Below are positions 8,421-17,170 of a DNA stretch of 64,000 nt, in pieces; the stretch's first letter is position 1; each line of letters opens with the position of its first letter. The stretch covers positions 62,001 to 126,000 of the forward strand of contig JAUNHC010000005.1 of assembly GCA_030524175.1 (NCBI GenBank), in the 5' to 3' direction. The notes beneath the pieces were generated by a model. The model was not told the DNA's origin, made no database searches, and saw nothing but the letters and a program-made list of their open reading frames with translations. The DNA comes from Eubacteriales bacterium. Lineage in GTDB: Bacteria; Bacillota; Clostridia; Lachnospirales; Lachnospiraceae. A program made the position numbers and the translations under genes.

Positions 8421-9245
8421 TTAACCCTTCACTGCCCCTGCCGTGGCACCTGCCACCACATATTTCTGGCAGAGCAGATACAGGATCGTAATAGGCAAAG
8501 CTGTCAGTACCAAGTCGGCAAACACGTAATTCCAGTTGCTGGAATACTGTCCGAAGAAATTATATACGGTAAGGGGCATGGTCCATTTGGAAGCTGAATT
8601 AAAGAAATACAAGGGTACCATAAACTCATTCCACGCTCCCATGGCAGTTGTCACCACCACTGTAGCCATTATCGGCTTCAGCAGGGGGAAAATAATACTG
8701 AAAAACATCCGAAGGGGTGAAGCCCCGTCAATAAAGGCTGCCTCATCCAGCTCTTTCGGAACATTTTTTATAAATCCGGACAATGTAAAAATTGTCCAGG
8801 GCATCTGCAAAGCCGCCTCTACACAGATAACTCCTACAAAGGTTCCCGTCAGATTGAGCATCTGAAGAAGTCCATAGGTAGTGACGATCTGTATGGGGGC
8901 AATCATCCCCAGCAGGAACAGATAATACACAAAGCTTGTAAACCGGCACTTTTTTCTTGACACTACAAAGGCATTGAGACTTCCTGCAACCACTACAAAA
9001 GCAGTCACTGCCAGTGTGATGATCATGCTGTTCATAAACGCCTGCCCCATGTTTCCCTTGTCAATAACTACAGAAAAGTTTTCAAAATGCCAGGAGGAAG
9101 GAAGGGCAAGATTAAATGCCTGGGCCTCCGGGGCATCTTTAAAGGAGCCTAATATTACGATCAAAAGGGGACAGATGATCACCAGTGAACTTATAAGAGC
9201 AACCAAAGTTAAAGCAGCACTCCCTAATGTTTTCTTTTTCATCAC
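8421..9245 (-). CDS. Carbohydrate ABC transporter permease, CUT1 MalG-type
   Basis: 274 residues with six predicted TM helices, the inner-membrane half of a sugar importer. The EAA loop that docks the ATPase reads DEAAFIDGASPLRMFF at about residues 180-195. No ATPase is encoded here, so the transporter presumably uses a shared MsmK/UgpC-type ATPase made elsewhere, as is common for CUT1 systems in Firmicutes. The start overlaps the stop of the upstream permease by 4 nt, showing coupled translation, and the glycosidase follows 31 nt downstream. Confidence 0.95.
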   Translation of the reverse strand: MMKKKTLGSAALTLVALISSLVIICPLLIVILGSFKDAPEAQAFNLALPSSWHFENFSVVIDKGNMGQAFMNSMIITLAVTAFVVVAGSLNAFVVSRKKCRFTSFVYYLFLLGMIAPIQIVTTYGLLQMLNLTGTFVGVICVEAALQMPWTIFTLSGFIKNVPKELDEAAFIDGASPLRMFFSIIFPLLKPIMATVVVTTAMGAWNEFMVPLYFFNSASKWTMPLTVYNFFGQYSSNWNYVFADLVLTALPITILYLLCQKYVVAGATAGAVKG

Positions 9246-10117
9246 ATCTCCACCTCCCGCTTTGTAAGTCCCTTATTTACAACGACAGCGATCACCGCGA
9301 TCATAAGGAAGAGAAGAAGGCTCATGGCAGAAGAACGCCCCAGGCTGCCCTTGCTGAATTCCTTATAAATATATGTATTCAAAACCTGGGTCGCATTTCC
9401 CGGACCTCCGTTTGTCATCACATAAACCTGCTCAAATACCTTGAAGCCTCCAATGGTATTCATTGTGATAACCACAGTAAACGCCGGCGCCAGCAGAGGC
9501 AGAGTGATATTTTTAAACTGCTGCCATTTCGTAGCTCCGTCAATGGTAGCCGCCTCATAATAATCGCTGGAAATCCCCTGAAGTCCTGCCAGATAGATAG
9601 CCATTGCAAAACCGCTCCACTTCCATATCTGTACAAAGATGATACACCACATGGCACTCTGCCCGTCTCCCAGCCAGTCATGCACAAGCCCTGATAAACC
9701 TATAGCGGTAAGGATTTGGTTGAGTATTCCCCCGTCCAGTTTAAATACAGCTTTGAACATGATCCCTACAACGATCAGACTCAGAACCGCAGGTAAATAA
9801 AATACTGTTCTGAAAAAGGCTTTCCCTTTCACAGCCGAGTTGAGGAGTAATGCAAGGAGAAGACCCAGAACCACAATGCCCACCATTGTCACAACAGCGA
9901 AAAGCACAGTATTTTTTAAAGCCAGCAGGAAATAATCATCCTGGAATAACCGGGCGAAATTTTTTAATCCTACAAATTTCGGACTGTCGATCCGCTTGAT
10001 ATTCCAGTTGGAAAAACTCATAACAAAACTGGCTCCGATAGGAATACAATAAAAAATAAAAAACGCAATAATTGCCGGATAGGTAAAATAGTTAGGATAA
10101 AACTTTTTTTGATTCAC
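9242..10117 (-). CDS. Carbohydrate ABC transporter permease, CUT1 MalF-type
   Basis: About 291 residues with six TM helices and the EAA loop YYEAATIDGATKWQQF. It pairs with the downstream MalG-type subunit. I chose GTG at 10117 (protein starting VNQKKFYP) because GGAGGG lies just before it; an in-frame ATG at 10147 would add ten residues but has no good ribosome site. It lies about 155 bp downstream of the solute-binding protein gene, in the same direction. Confidence 0.93.
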   Translation of the reverse strand: MNQKKFYPNYFTYPAIIAFFIFYCIPIGASFVMSFSNWNIKRIDSPKFVGLKNFARLFQDDYFLLALKNTVLFAVVTMVGIVVLGLLLALLLNSAVKGKAFFRTVFYLPAVLSLIVVGIMFKAVFKLDGGILNQILTAIGLSGLVHDWLGDGQSAMWCIIFVQIWKWSGFAMAIYLAGLQGISSDYYEAATIDGATKWQQFKNITLPLLAPAFTVVITMNTIGGFKVFEQVYVMTNGGPGNATQVLNTYIYKEFSKGSLGRSSAMSLLLFLMIAVIAVVVNKGLTKREVEM

Positions 10118-10273
10118 AATTCCCTCCATTCTATGCATGTTTCGCATCCTGATAATAAGAAACTACCGGTTTACATGCCCTGCCATGAAAAAGGTGCCAT
10201 AGTCACTACAGCACCTTTCCATACAATCTTACTTCTTTTACTGCAGGCATGCGTAATCACACATAAGCTGCAA

Positions 10274-11593
10274 TTATTCAAACGCTTCGAAGCCCTGCTG
10301 TTCCATATAGTCCTCATAAACAAACTGGAAGTCTTCCCATACGGATTCCGCATCCTTCTCTCCGGCTGCTGCTTCCACATAGAAATTCCAAAGGTCATTA
10401 AAGCATCCGTTTGCATCTGCAAGCTGTCCGTTCAATTCATATACATAATTTCCTGTTGTGATATATTTATCTACAATACTCTGTACACAGGCTGTGGCTT
10501 CACCGCCGTCTACATCATTGAAAGCCGGATATCCCGGATTTTCCGCATAGTATAACTCCTGGTATTTCGGCTGTGACCATACCTGGAGGAATGCTTTGGC
10601 TGCATCCACCTGACTTCCTGCCTTTGGTACGAACAATCCCTGTACATAGTTTCCTGTAGGCAGCACCGGCTTATCACCGAAAGGAATCACGAAAGAACCA
10701 AGCTCTACTTCAGGATGATTTTTGGAAAAGTCAGTTGCCCACTGATCTACGGTCAGATACATAGCAGCTTTTCCGGAAGCCATGATCTCTGCTGCGTCAT
10801 CATATCCAATAGATAAATTGTCTTCATTTACATATCCCTCTGTGTAAAGGTCTATATATCTCTGGAGCACATCTGTTGCTTCCGGTATCTCTGACCAGGT
10901 GATCTCGTTATTCAACAGTTTCTCATAAGTTTCTCCTGCTTTGTCACCCAGCATGATAGGGATTCCGCCTGTCATGAAAATCTGTGTTTCCCAATTGTCC
11001 TTATTTGTCTGCAGGAATGGAGCTGCCTCAGATTTCTCTTTTATTGTCTTTAAAATATCAAGAAATTCCTCATAATTCTGCGGTTCCGGATCTGTGATCC
11101 CGCAGGATTCCAGCAATGCTTTGTTATAGTAAACCACCTGGTATCCTGAAGAAGACTCTTTAGGAAGGGCATACATCTTGCCGTCTTTTGGGTCTTTCAG
11201 CATATCCGGGTTTACGAGACGGCTCACCCATGATTCCCCGCTTAAATCTTCACAATATTCGTAAACATTCATAGTCGCATTCTGTGAAGGATAATTCTGT
11301 TCCAGCACATCCGGAACTTCCCCGGTGGACAGCTTTAAGTTTGTCATGGATGTATACTGGTCATCAGGAACCACCTGGAAATCCACCTTGCATCCGTAAT
11401 CTGCTTCAATGGCGTCCGCCATAGTCTGATATGCGTCAAAGAACTTTGACTGGCTGGTCATAAAAGAAATGGTCTTTCCGTCCAGTACGCTGAAATCCTC
11501 TGCTTCACCTGCGTGTACTGTCAGCCCCATGCCGCATACCATTGACGCTGCCAATGCCATACTGATAATTGATTTTGCACAATTTCTCTTCAT
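10274..11593 (-). CDS. Extracellular solute-binding protein for carbohydrate import (CUT1)
   Basis: 439 residues: N-terminal signal peptide (KSIISMALAASMVCGMG, then VHAGEAED), then a family 1 sugar-binding protein fold with DGKTISFMTSQ, TGEVPDVLEQ, YALPKESSSGYQVVYYNK and AAMYLTVDQW. No clear lipobox is present: the only early Cys follows Val and a type I cleavage after VHA looks more likely, which is unusual for a Gram-positive binding protein. It is the first gene of the importer-glycosidase operon and is divergent from the histidine kinase, which probably controls it. AAGGAGG precedes the ATG. Confidence 0.93.
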   Translation of the reverse strand: MKRNCAKSIISMALAASMVCGMGLTVHAGEAEDFSVLDGKTISFMTSQSKFFDAYQTMADAIEADYGCKVDFQVVPDDQYTSMTNLKLSTGEVPDVLEQNYPSQNATMNVYEYCEDLSGESWVSRLVNPDMLKDPKDGKMYALPKESSSGYQVVYYNKALLESCGITDPEPQNYEEFLDILKTIKEKSEAAPFLQTNKDNWETQIFMTGGIPIMLGDKAGETYEKLLNNEITWSEIPEATDVLQRYIDLYTEGYVNEDNLSIGYDDAAEIMASGKAAMYLTVDQWATDFSKNHPEVELGSFVIPFGDKPVLPTGNYVQGLFVPKAGSQVDAAKAFLQVWSQPKYQELYYAENPGYPAFNDVDGGEATACVQSIVDKYITTGNYVYELNGQLADANGCFNDLWNFYVEAAAGEKDAESVWEDFQFVYEDYMEQQGFEAFE

Positions 11594-11699
11594 TGTTCTT
11601 CCTCCTTGTTTTTGTTTAAGATGTAATTATTGTAGCTTCTTTTTCTTAATTCAGAAATGGAAGATTTAAGGTAAAAACATGGAAGATTTTAGCATTGTG

Positions 11700-11727
11700 T
11701 TGTATTTTCCCTTGTATTTGATATAAT
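11700..11727 (+). promoter_or_regulatory. Promoter of the histidine kinase/response regulator pair
   Basis: TTGTAT (11700-11705), a 16-nt spacer and TATAAT (11722-11727) lie 35 nt before the kinase ATG. The divergent binding-protein promoter must lie in the same 169-bp gap. Confidence 0.6.
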
Positions 11728-11762
11728 GCAATCATTCTACGGAGAACAGTGAGGTATTGACT

Positions 11763-13547
11763 ATGCAGCTTCCTTTCCAGAAAAAATTATTCCTGTCTAT
11801 CTCTGCCTGTATGGCAGTATTGATGCTTGTATGTATCATGGGCTTTTCCTTCTATACATATAATAATCTTTATCACCAATCCTTAAGCAGCCTGCATCAG
11901 CTCAGCGAACGCACCGGCTCTGAGGTAAAAACCTTGTTTGAAAATATGGACGCACTGGCCCTTTACGCGTCCACCAACCCGGAAATCTGCTCCGCCTTCT
12001 CCGCAGCCAGGACAGAAGGCTTCTCCAACTTAGACCTGAGCCGAAAGACTGTCCAGACCCTGACCTCCATTTCTATCCCCAACAGTGCCTCCCATTACAG
12101 GATTTCTCTCTACAATGAGAACGGGAACTTCACCTCTGTGGGGATTCCCTATAAGCAGAAGTGGACCATGGAGAAGCTGGCTTCCCAGGATTACCGGCAA
12201 TGGTATGAAGAACTTCCTGTGATTGAAAACGGGCCTTCCTTCTACGGCTTTCATCCCGATTACTGGAGTGACAGCCAGGATCTGTACTTGTCTCTTTTCC
12301 GGGAAATTTTCGGCATTACTTCCACTCTCAAGGCAAATGCGCTTATTGAAGTCCAGTGTCCTCTGGGACGAGTGAAAGATATTCTTGATTTTGACGATAC
12401 CAGCTATTCCAGTTACCTGTTCGACCAGGCCGGAAATCTTGTTTATCCCCTGCAGGATGATAAGCTCTCCGCCAGCCTCTATGAAGCATGCAAGGCAAAT
12501 CCCCAGGGTTATGTGTCCCAGTATTCTCATCTTTTCTACAGCGGAACTGATGTACGAAACGGATATCACCTGATTCTTACCCAGTCCCAAAAACATATAT
12601 GGGGTATTATCCTCCCTCAGATTCTGGCTGTGCTTTTCCTGGGATTTGCTGCGCTGGTCATTTTTGTAGTGGTATTATTCTACGTGACCAAGCACGCCAC
12701 CAGACCCCTTCAGGAACTAACCTCCTCTGTAAAGCAGGTTTCCATTTCCAACCTGTCACTGGAGCTGGATTTTTCCGATTACCCTGACGAAATATGTGGT
12801 CTTAACAAAGCCTTTGAAAAAATGTTCCAGCGCCTGCGGCAGTCCATGGATGAAATCGTGCGCATCCAGGCCTGCGAAATGCGCGCTAATATGGTGGCAC
12901 TTCAGTCACAGATGGATCCTCATTTTCTGTACAACACCCTCACTGTGATCAAAGCCTTTTCCAGAGAAAAGAATAACGCGCAGATCAATCTCACCTGTGA
13001 TTATCTGGTAAAAATGCTTCGCTATATATCCTCATATAATGAACATAATGTTTCCCTGAAGCAGGAGCCGGCACACACGGAAAATTACCTTAACCTAATG
13101 AAAATCCGCTATGAGGATCAGTTTTCCTATACATTTTCCATAGATTCCACTGTAAACACCGAAGCCCTGATGGTGCCCCGCCTGACTCTTCAGCCTTTGG
13201 TGGAAAATTGTTTCCAGCACGGCTTCAAGACAGTTGCGCCTCCATGGACCATTCACGTGCGGTTCTGGCTGGAAGAGCTTCAATGGTATGTAAGTGTAAC
13301 CGACAATGGTGCCGGCTTCTCTCCGGAAAGCGAACAGGAGCTGCTGGATAAAATCGAAGAATTTCTATCTCATCCTTCAGATTCCATCACTTCCATGAAA
13401 ATCGGGGGAATGGGATTGGTTAACACAGTAGCCCGCCTGAAGCTTAAATATAAAAACCAAATATCCTTTAAGATTCTTAATCTGCCTGAAGGCGGTTCCA
13501 CAGTTATTTTAGGAGGTGTATTAGAAGATGAATATCTTTGTGATTGA
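11763..13547 (+). CDS. Sensor histidine kinase, YesM type
   Basis: 594 residues. TM1 at about 12-32, an extracellular sensor domain of about 250 residues, TM2 at about 283-305, then a HAMP-like linker and a HisKA_7TM-independent 'His_kinase' domain with the phospho-acceptor motif QSQMDPHFLYNTL, followed by an HATPase_c domain with PLVENCFQHGF, DNGAGFSPE and GGMGLVN. It probably senses an extracellular sugar or its binding protein and phosphorylates the next gene's product. The start is ATG 11763, with GAGGT 7 nt upstream; a TTG at 11757 is too close to that site. The 3' end overlaps the regulator by 20 nt. Confidence 0.93.
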   Translation: MQLPFQKKLFLSISACMAVLMLVCIMGFSFYTYNNLYHQSLSSLHQLSERTGSEVKTLFENMDALALYASTNPEICSAFSAARTEGFSNLDLSRKTVQTLTSISIPNSASHYRISLYNENGNFTSVGIPYKQKWTMEKLASQDYRQWYEELPVIENGPSFYGFHPDYWSDSQDLYLSLFREIFGITSTLKANALIEVQCPLGRVKDILDFDDTSYSSYLFDQAGNLVYPLQDDKLSASLYEACKANPQGYVSQYSHLFYSGTDVRNGYHLILTQSQKHIWGIILPQILAVLFLGFAALVIFVVVLFYVTKHATRPLQELTSSVKQVSISNLSLELDFSDYPDEICGLNKAFEKMFQRLRQSMDEIVRIQACEMRANMVALQSQMDPHFLYNTLTVIKAFSREKNNAQINLTCDYLVKMLRYISSYNEHNVSLKQEPAHTENYLNLMKIRYEDQFSYTFSIDSTVNTEALMVPRLTLQPLVENCFQHGFKTVAPPWTIHVRFWLEELQWYVSVTDNGAGFSPESEQELLDKIEEFLSHPSDSITSMKIGGMGLVNTVARLKLKYKNQISFKILNLPEGGSTVILGGVLEDEYLCD

Positions 13548-15048
13548 AGATGAACCCCCAATTCTCCGGGAAATCATTGCTGTGATCCAGTCCTTTGACG
13601 AAAATTATAAGATTATCGGAAAAGCTCAGAACGGACAGGAGGCAATGGATTTTTTAACCGCCAGCGGCGAACTGGTGGATGTGATGATTACTGATATCCA
13701 GATTCCGGTGTTAAGCGGTCTGGACCTTATCGCCTACACCCACCAGCATCTTCCCCATATCCTATGCATTATCCTCACGGGCTTCAGCAGCTTTGACTAT
13801 GCGCACAAGGCAATACGCTATAATGTTTTTGATTACCTGCTCAAGCCAATAGACGAAAATGAACTGCACAGACAATTAAAAAAAGCATATGCCCAGAAAT
13901 GTGTAGACTACATCCGGAACCGCCCGGAGGATACACCGGAAGACTCCATCGACAAGCCCCGGACAGATACCGGCTGCCAGCTTGCCCTTCTCTCATTAGG
14001 TTCATTCCCCATGTTTGCTTCTCTTTATAATGAATTATTCCCTGAACTGTGGAAAGAACTGGACCTGCACGCTCTGTTTGAAAAATATCCTGACTTACAG
14101 GAGAATTACTGGATCATTGACGGCCTGACCCTGGGAGAAAAAATCATCCTGTATATGGTACCCGACACCTGTGACTCCACCTGCGTCAAAAGTCTCCCTA
14201 ATCTTCTGGAGCCTCTCCTTGCCGGCCCGCCAGTCATCACAATGGCTGTTGATACACGCTTTTTAGGGATACGCAATATCCACCAATCTATTTTGGATCT
14301 CCGAAGCTTTATAAACAGGCAGGCACGGTTAGAGACATCACAATTATTGTTTTATACAAAAGAAAATCTTACTCCTGCCCCGGAGCCGGATTACCAGAAA
14401 TTCCATTCTTATTGTCAAAGGCTTTCCAGTCTCTTTGTCCAGAAAAGTGTACCGCTCTTCGAGGCAGAGTTAAAAAATTATGTTAAAGCAATACAATCCG
14501 ATAACCTGACTACTGCATGTGTGTACCGGCTTTTACAGGACTTGTTCCACTCCTGCCTGCAGGCTGTTGATGACACCCTGGCAGAGCCTCAACTTAATAT
14601 CCAGTACACAGTAGGAGATGTATTGATGCTCTCCGACAGCTACAAAGCTCTCACTGACAACCTGCTGTCTATCTTCGCCTCTCTGTTTGAAAACATGCTC
14701 AAGCTTGAGTCAGTTCCCAGGGAAAGGTCAAAAATTTTATTAAAGATAGACACCTACATGAAAGAGCATTTTACTGAGCCCATCAGCACAAAATCCGTTG
14801 CAGAGCTTTTTGGATTTACACCGGCTTACCTGAGCAAAATTTTCAGGGAATATAAATCTGTAACTCCGGCGGATTACATCATCGGCCTTCGGATAAACAA
14901 AGCCAAAGAGCTTCTCCGGGCCGATTCCAAATGCAAGATCAAAGAAATCGCCGCCTTTGTAGGATACGAAGATTCCTTATATTTCAGTAAGGTTTTCAAA
15001 AAAGCCACAGGCATGTCACCCAGACAGTTTATAGAAGATACCCTTTAA
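13528..15048 (+). CDS. Response regulator with AraC-type DNA-binding domain, YesN type
   Basis: 506 residues. The receiver domain spans 1-120 with the acidic pair EDE at the start, phospho-acceptor Asp in MITDIQIPVLSG, and the conserved Lys in YLLKPID. A middle region of about 270 residues has no family I recognise. The C-terminal AraC domain (about 405-505) has two helix-turn-helix segments: TKSVAELFGFTPAYLSKIF and IKEIAAFVGYEDSLYFSKVF. It is translationally coupled to the kinase (20-nt overlap, AGGAGGTG 10 nt before the ATG). It likely activates the divergent importer-glycosidase operon. Confidence 0.95.
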   Translation: MNIFVIEDEPPILREIIAVIQSFDENYKIIGKAQNGQEAMDFLTASGELVDVMITDIQIPVLSGLDLIAYTHQHLPHILCIILTGFSSFDYAHKAIRYNVFDYLLKPIDENELHRQLKKAYAQKCVDYIRNRPEDTPEDSIDKPRTDTGCQLALLSLGSFPMFASLYNELFPELWKELDLHALFEKYPDLQENYWIIDGLTLGEKIILYMVPDTCDSTCVKSLPNLLEPLLAGPPVITMAVDTRFLGIRNIHQSILDLRSFINRQARLETSQLLFYTKENLTPAPEPDYQKFHSYCQRLSSLFVQKSVPLFEAELKNYVKAIQSDNLTTACVYRLLQDLFHSCLQAVDDTLAEPQLNIQYTVGDVLMLSDSYKALTDNLLSIFASLFENMLKLESVPRERSKILLKIDTYMKEHFTEPISTKSVAELFGFTPAYLSKIFREYKSVTPADYIIGLRINKAKELLRADSKCKIKEIAAFVGYEDSLYFSKVFKKATGMSPRQFIEDTL

Positions 15049-15354
15049 CAGCTCACAAGCCGTCCTGAACCGTTATGGTCCTTCATGATACGTCACGTTA
15101 ATGTCCACCGGCAAGCGTGTTACTGGACACGAAGTAAACCTTACACTATTCACAAATTATTCACAGATAAATCCAAATCTGATATTGACATGCATTATAA
15201 TAGGTGTTATATTACATATAGAACAAAAGAGAAGCTGATTCCTCAGATGTTCTGATCGTTACAACAACACCTCGGATTTCTCCGATAGTGCTGAAGGAAA
15301 TAATAGTTATAATGTTATGGCTGTTCAGCCACATGTAAGAAAGGAGAATGACTT
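15049..15354. other. Intergenic leader of the Hsp20 gene
   Basis: 306 bp. The first part shows only an imperfect repeat near TCCACCGG...TACTGGA (about 15102-15127). The Hsp20 promoter is at 15185-15213 and leaves a 5' leader of about 135 nt. I saw no CIRCE operator and no clear thermometer hairpin. Confidence 0.6.
15185..15213 (+). promoter_or_regulatory. Strong sigma-A promoter of the Hsp20 gene
   Basis: TTGACA (15185-15190), a 17-nt spacer and TATATT (15208-15213). Spacing and hexamers match the vegetative consensus well. Confidence 0.75.
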
Positions 15355-15804
15355 ATGATGATGCCTAGTATTTTTGGAGAAGATTTATTTGACGAATGGA
15401 TGGATCTACCTTTCGACAGAGAATTTTTCGGAAAACGGAATCCTCTTTACGGAAAACATGCAAAAAACATGATGAAAACAGACGTAAGAGAGACTGACAG
15501 CACCTATGAAGTAGATATGGATCTGCCAGGTTTTAAGAAAGACGAGATCAATGTTCAGTTAAAGGACGGATATCTCACCATCACCGCATCCAAAGGCCTG
15601 GACAAAGACGAGACAGACAAGAAAGGTAATTTTATCCGCCGGGAGCGTTACGCAGGCAGCATGAGCAGAAGCTTTTATATCGGTGCCTCCATAACTGACG
15701 ATGATGTCCATGCCAAATATGAAGACGGAATCCTTAAACTTATAGTTCCCAAGAAAGAAACCAAAACAATTGAAGAAAACGGCTATATAGAAATCGAAGG
15801 CTAG
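15355..15804 (+). CDS. Hsp20/alpha-crystallin family small heat-shock protein
   Basis: 149 residues, the usual length. It is an ATP-independent holdase that keeps unfolding proteins soluble in the cytoplasm. The alpha-crystallin domain covers about 42-140: TDVRETDSTYEVDMDLPGF, LKDGYLTITA, then the FIRRERYAGSMSRSFYIG strand and the closing YEDGILKLIVPK, where the usual GVL motif reads GIL. The short MMMPSIFGEDLFDEWMDLPF N-terminal arm is typical. AAGGAG at 15341-15346 supports ATG 15355. It is a single-gene unit between its own promoter and terminator. Confidence 0.97.
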   Translation: MMMPSIFGEDLFDEWMDLPFDREFFGKRNPLYGKHAKNMMKTDVRETDSTYEVDMDLPGFKKDEINVQLKDGYLTITASKGLDKDETDKKGNFIRRERYAGSMSRSFYIGASITDDDVHAKYEDGILKLIVPKKETKTIEENGYIEIEG

Positions 15805-15842
15805 AGTGTGGTTGAAAATTGCTCTAAGGGCAGTCGTACAGT

Positions 15843-15877
15843 CAGGAATCCTGTAAATCAGGGTTCCTGTTTTTTTA
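15843..15877 (+). terminator. Rho-independent terminator of the Hsp20 gene
   Basis: CAGGAATCCTG (15843-15853) and CAGGGTTCCTG (15859-15869) form the stem with a TAAAT loop, followed by eight T residues. Confidence 0.85.
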
Positions 15878-15904
15878 TTTCCTATTTTGTGCACACACAA
15901 TTTT

Positions 15905-15961
15905 CCTGCTCACATAACTTTCTTGCTCACTTAATTTTCTTGCTCGCATAATTTTCTTGCC
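15905..15961. repeat. Short tandem repeat, 17-bp period
   Basis: A unit close to TGCTCACATAATTTTCT recurs with exact 17-bp spacing (TGC at 15907, 15924, 15941 and 15958), about 3.3 copies. It ends directly against the -35 box of the asparaginase promoter. Confidence 0.75.
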
Positions 15962-15990
15962 TTGACGCTCTCTCTGCCCCTTGTTATACT
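15962..15990 (+). promoter_or_regulatory. Promoter of the asparaginase gene
   Basis: TTGACG (15962-15967), a 17-nt spacer and TATACT (15985-15990). The tandem repeat abuts its upstream edge. Confidence 0.7.
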
Positions 15991-16056
15991 GACTAAAAAT
16001 ATATATTTACTGAACCGCAAATGTGCAGCTCTGGATTATTCGGGAAAGGATATACT

Positions 16057-17058
16057 ATGAAAAAAATACTGCTTATCGCAACAGGCGGAACAATTGCATC
16101 AAAATATACAGAAGACGGTTTGTCTCCTCAGCTTACGGCAGAAGAGCTTCTTTCCTATGTTCCCGCAGCCCGGGATTTCTGTTCTGTTGATGCCGTGCAG
16201 CATTTAAGCCTGGACAGCACAAATGTAAATGTCTCCCATTGGCTTTCTCTTGCAGAACTGATAGAAAAGAAATACGAATACTATGACGGTTTTGTTATCT
16301 GCCACGGAACAGATACCATGGCTTATACTGCTGCTGCACTCTCCTATCTGATCCAGAATAACCGCAAGCCGGTTGTCATAACCGGCTCACAAAAGCCCAT
16401 TGACCTGGCTGTCACTGATGCAAAAACTAATCTTCTGGACAGCCTTCGGTTTGCATCCCACCCACACGCCCATAGTGTATCCATTGTATTCGGGGGCAAA
16501 GTGATTGCCGGCACAAGGGCAAAAAAAGAATTTTCCAAAAGCTACAACGCCTTTTCCAGCATCAATTATCCTAATATTGCCACTATCCATGATGAAAAGA
16601 TCATTTTCTACATTGACGATAAAGAACAGTGTACAAAATCTCTGAAGTTTTATCATAATATGAACCAGCGTATCTTTCTTCTGAAGCTTATTCCCGGTAT
16701 TGATGGAAATATACTGGATATTTTATATGATTCTTATGACGGACTGATCCTGGAATCCTTCGGTGTAGGCGGCCTTCCCAATTACGGGGATGACAGCTTT
16801 TTGGATGCCCTGAATCAGTGGATTTCCGGCGGAAAGCTTGTGACTATGGCTACCCAGGTCACACATGAAGGCAGCGATATGACCGTCTATCAGGTTGGAA
16901 AAATCATTAAAGAACGCTTCCGAATCCTCGAATCCTACGACATGACTCTGGAAGCCTCTGTCACTAAGATGATGTGGGCCTTGGGCCAGTCCAAAGATGT
17001 GGCGAAATGCAGGGAACTGTTTTATACAACTATCAATCATGACCTCCTATTTATCTGA
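16057..17058 (+). CDS. ansA: Asparaginase, type I-like (cytoplasmic)
   Basis: 333 residues; hydrolyses L-asparagine to aspartate and ammonia. The N-terminal catalytic Thr motif is ATGGTIASK, the second motif is HGTDTMAYTAAAL with the Thr-Asp pair, and TGSQKPIDL follows. GGLPN and TQVTHEGSD are in the C-terminal domain. No signal peptide, so cytoplasmic. The start is ATG 16057, with GAAAGGA just upstream; an in-frame ATG at 16021 would add 12 residues before the conserved KKILLIATGGT and has no ribosome site. Archaeal-type GatD and tetrameric type II enzymes share these motifs, so the exact subtype is inferred. Confidence 0.9.
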   Translation: MKKILLIATGGTIASKYTEDGLSPQLTAEELLSYVPAARDFCSVDAVQHLSLDSTNVNVSHWLSLAELIEKKYEYYDGFVICHGTDTMAYTAAALSYLIQNNRKPVVITGSQKPIDLAVTDAKTNLLDSLRFASHPHAHSVSIVFGGKVIAGTRAKKEFSKSYNAFSSINYPNIATIHDEKIIFYIDDKEQCTKSLKFYHNMNQRIFLLKLIPGIDGNILDILYDSYDGLILESFGVGGLPNYGDDSFLDALNQWISGGKLVTMATQVTHEGSDMTVYQVGKIIKERFRILESYDMTLEASVTKMMWALGQSKDVAKCRELFYTTINHDLLFI

Positions 17059-17170
17059 TAATTCAAAAATAAAGTGTGAAAATTCCATATTTTCCTTCCA
17101 TTAGCCCAGGCATTAATGGTATAATAATACTACTCAAAGAGACCAAGCAAAAGGCAAAGGAGGTTATCTT

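Noticed and set aside
15049-15354. CIRCE or RNA thermometer upstream of Hsp20
   Set aside because: No TTAGCACTC-N9-GAGTGCTAA and no hairpin that would hide the ribosome site was found by eye.
15899-15961. Possible CRISPR array upstream of asparaginase
   Set aside because: The units are contiguous 17-bp tandem repeats without spacers, and no cas genes are present.
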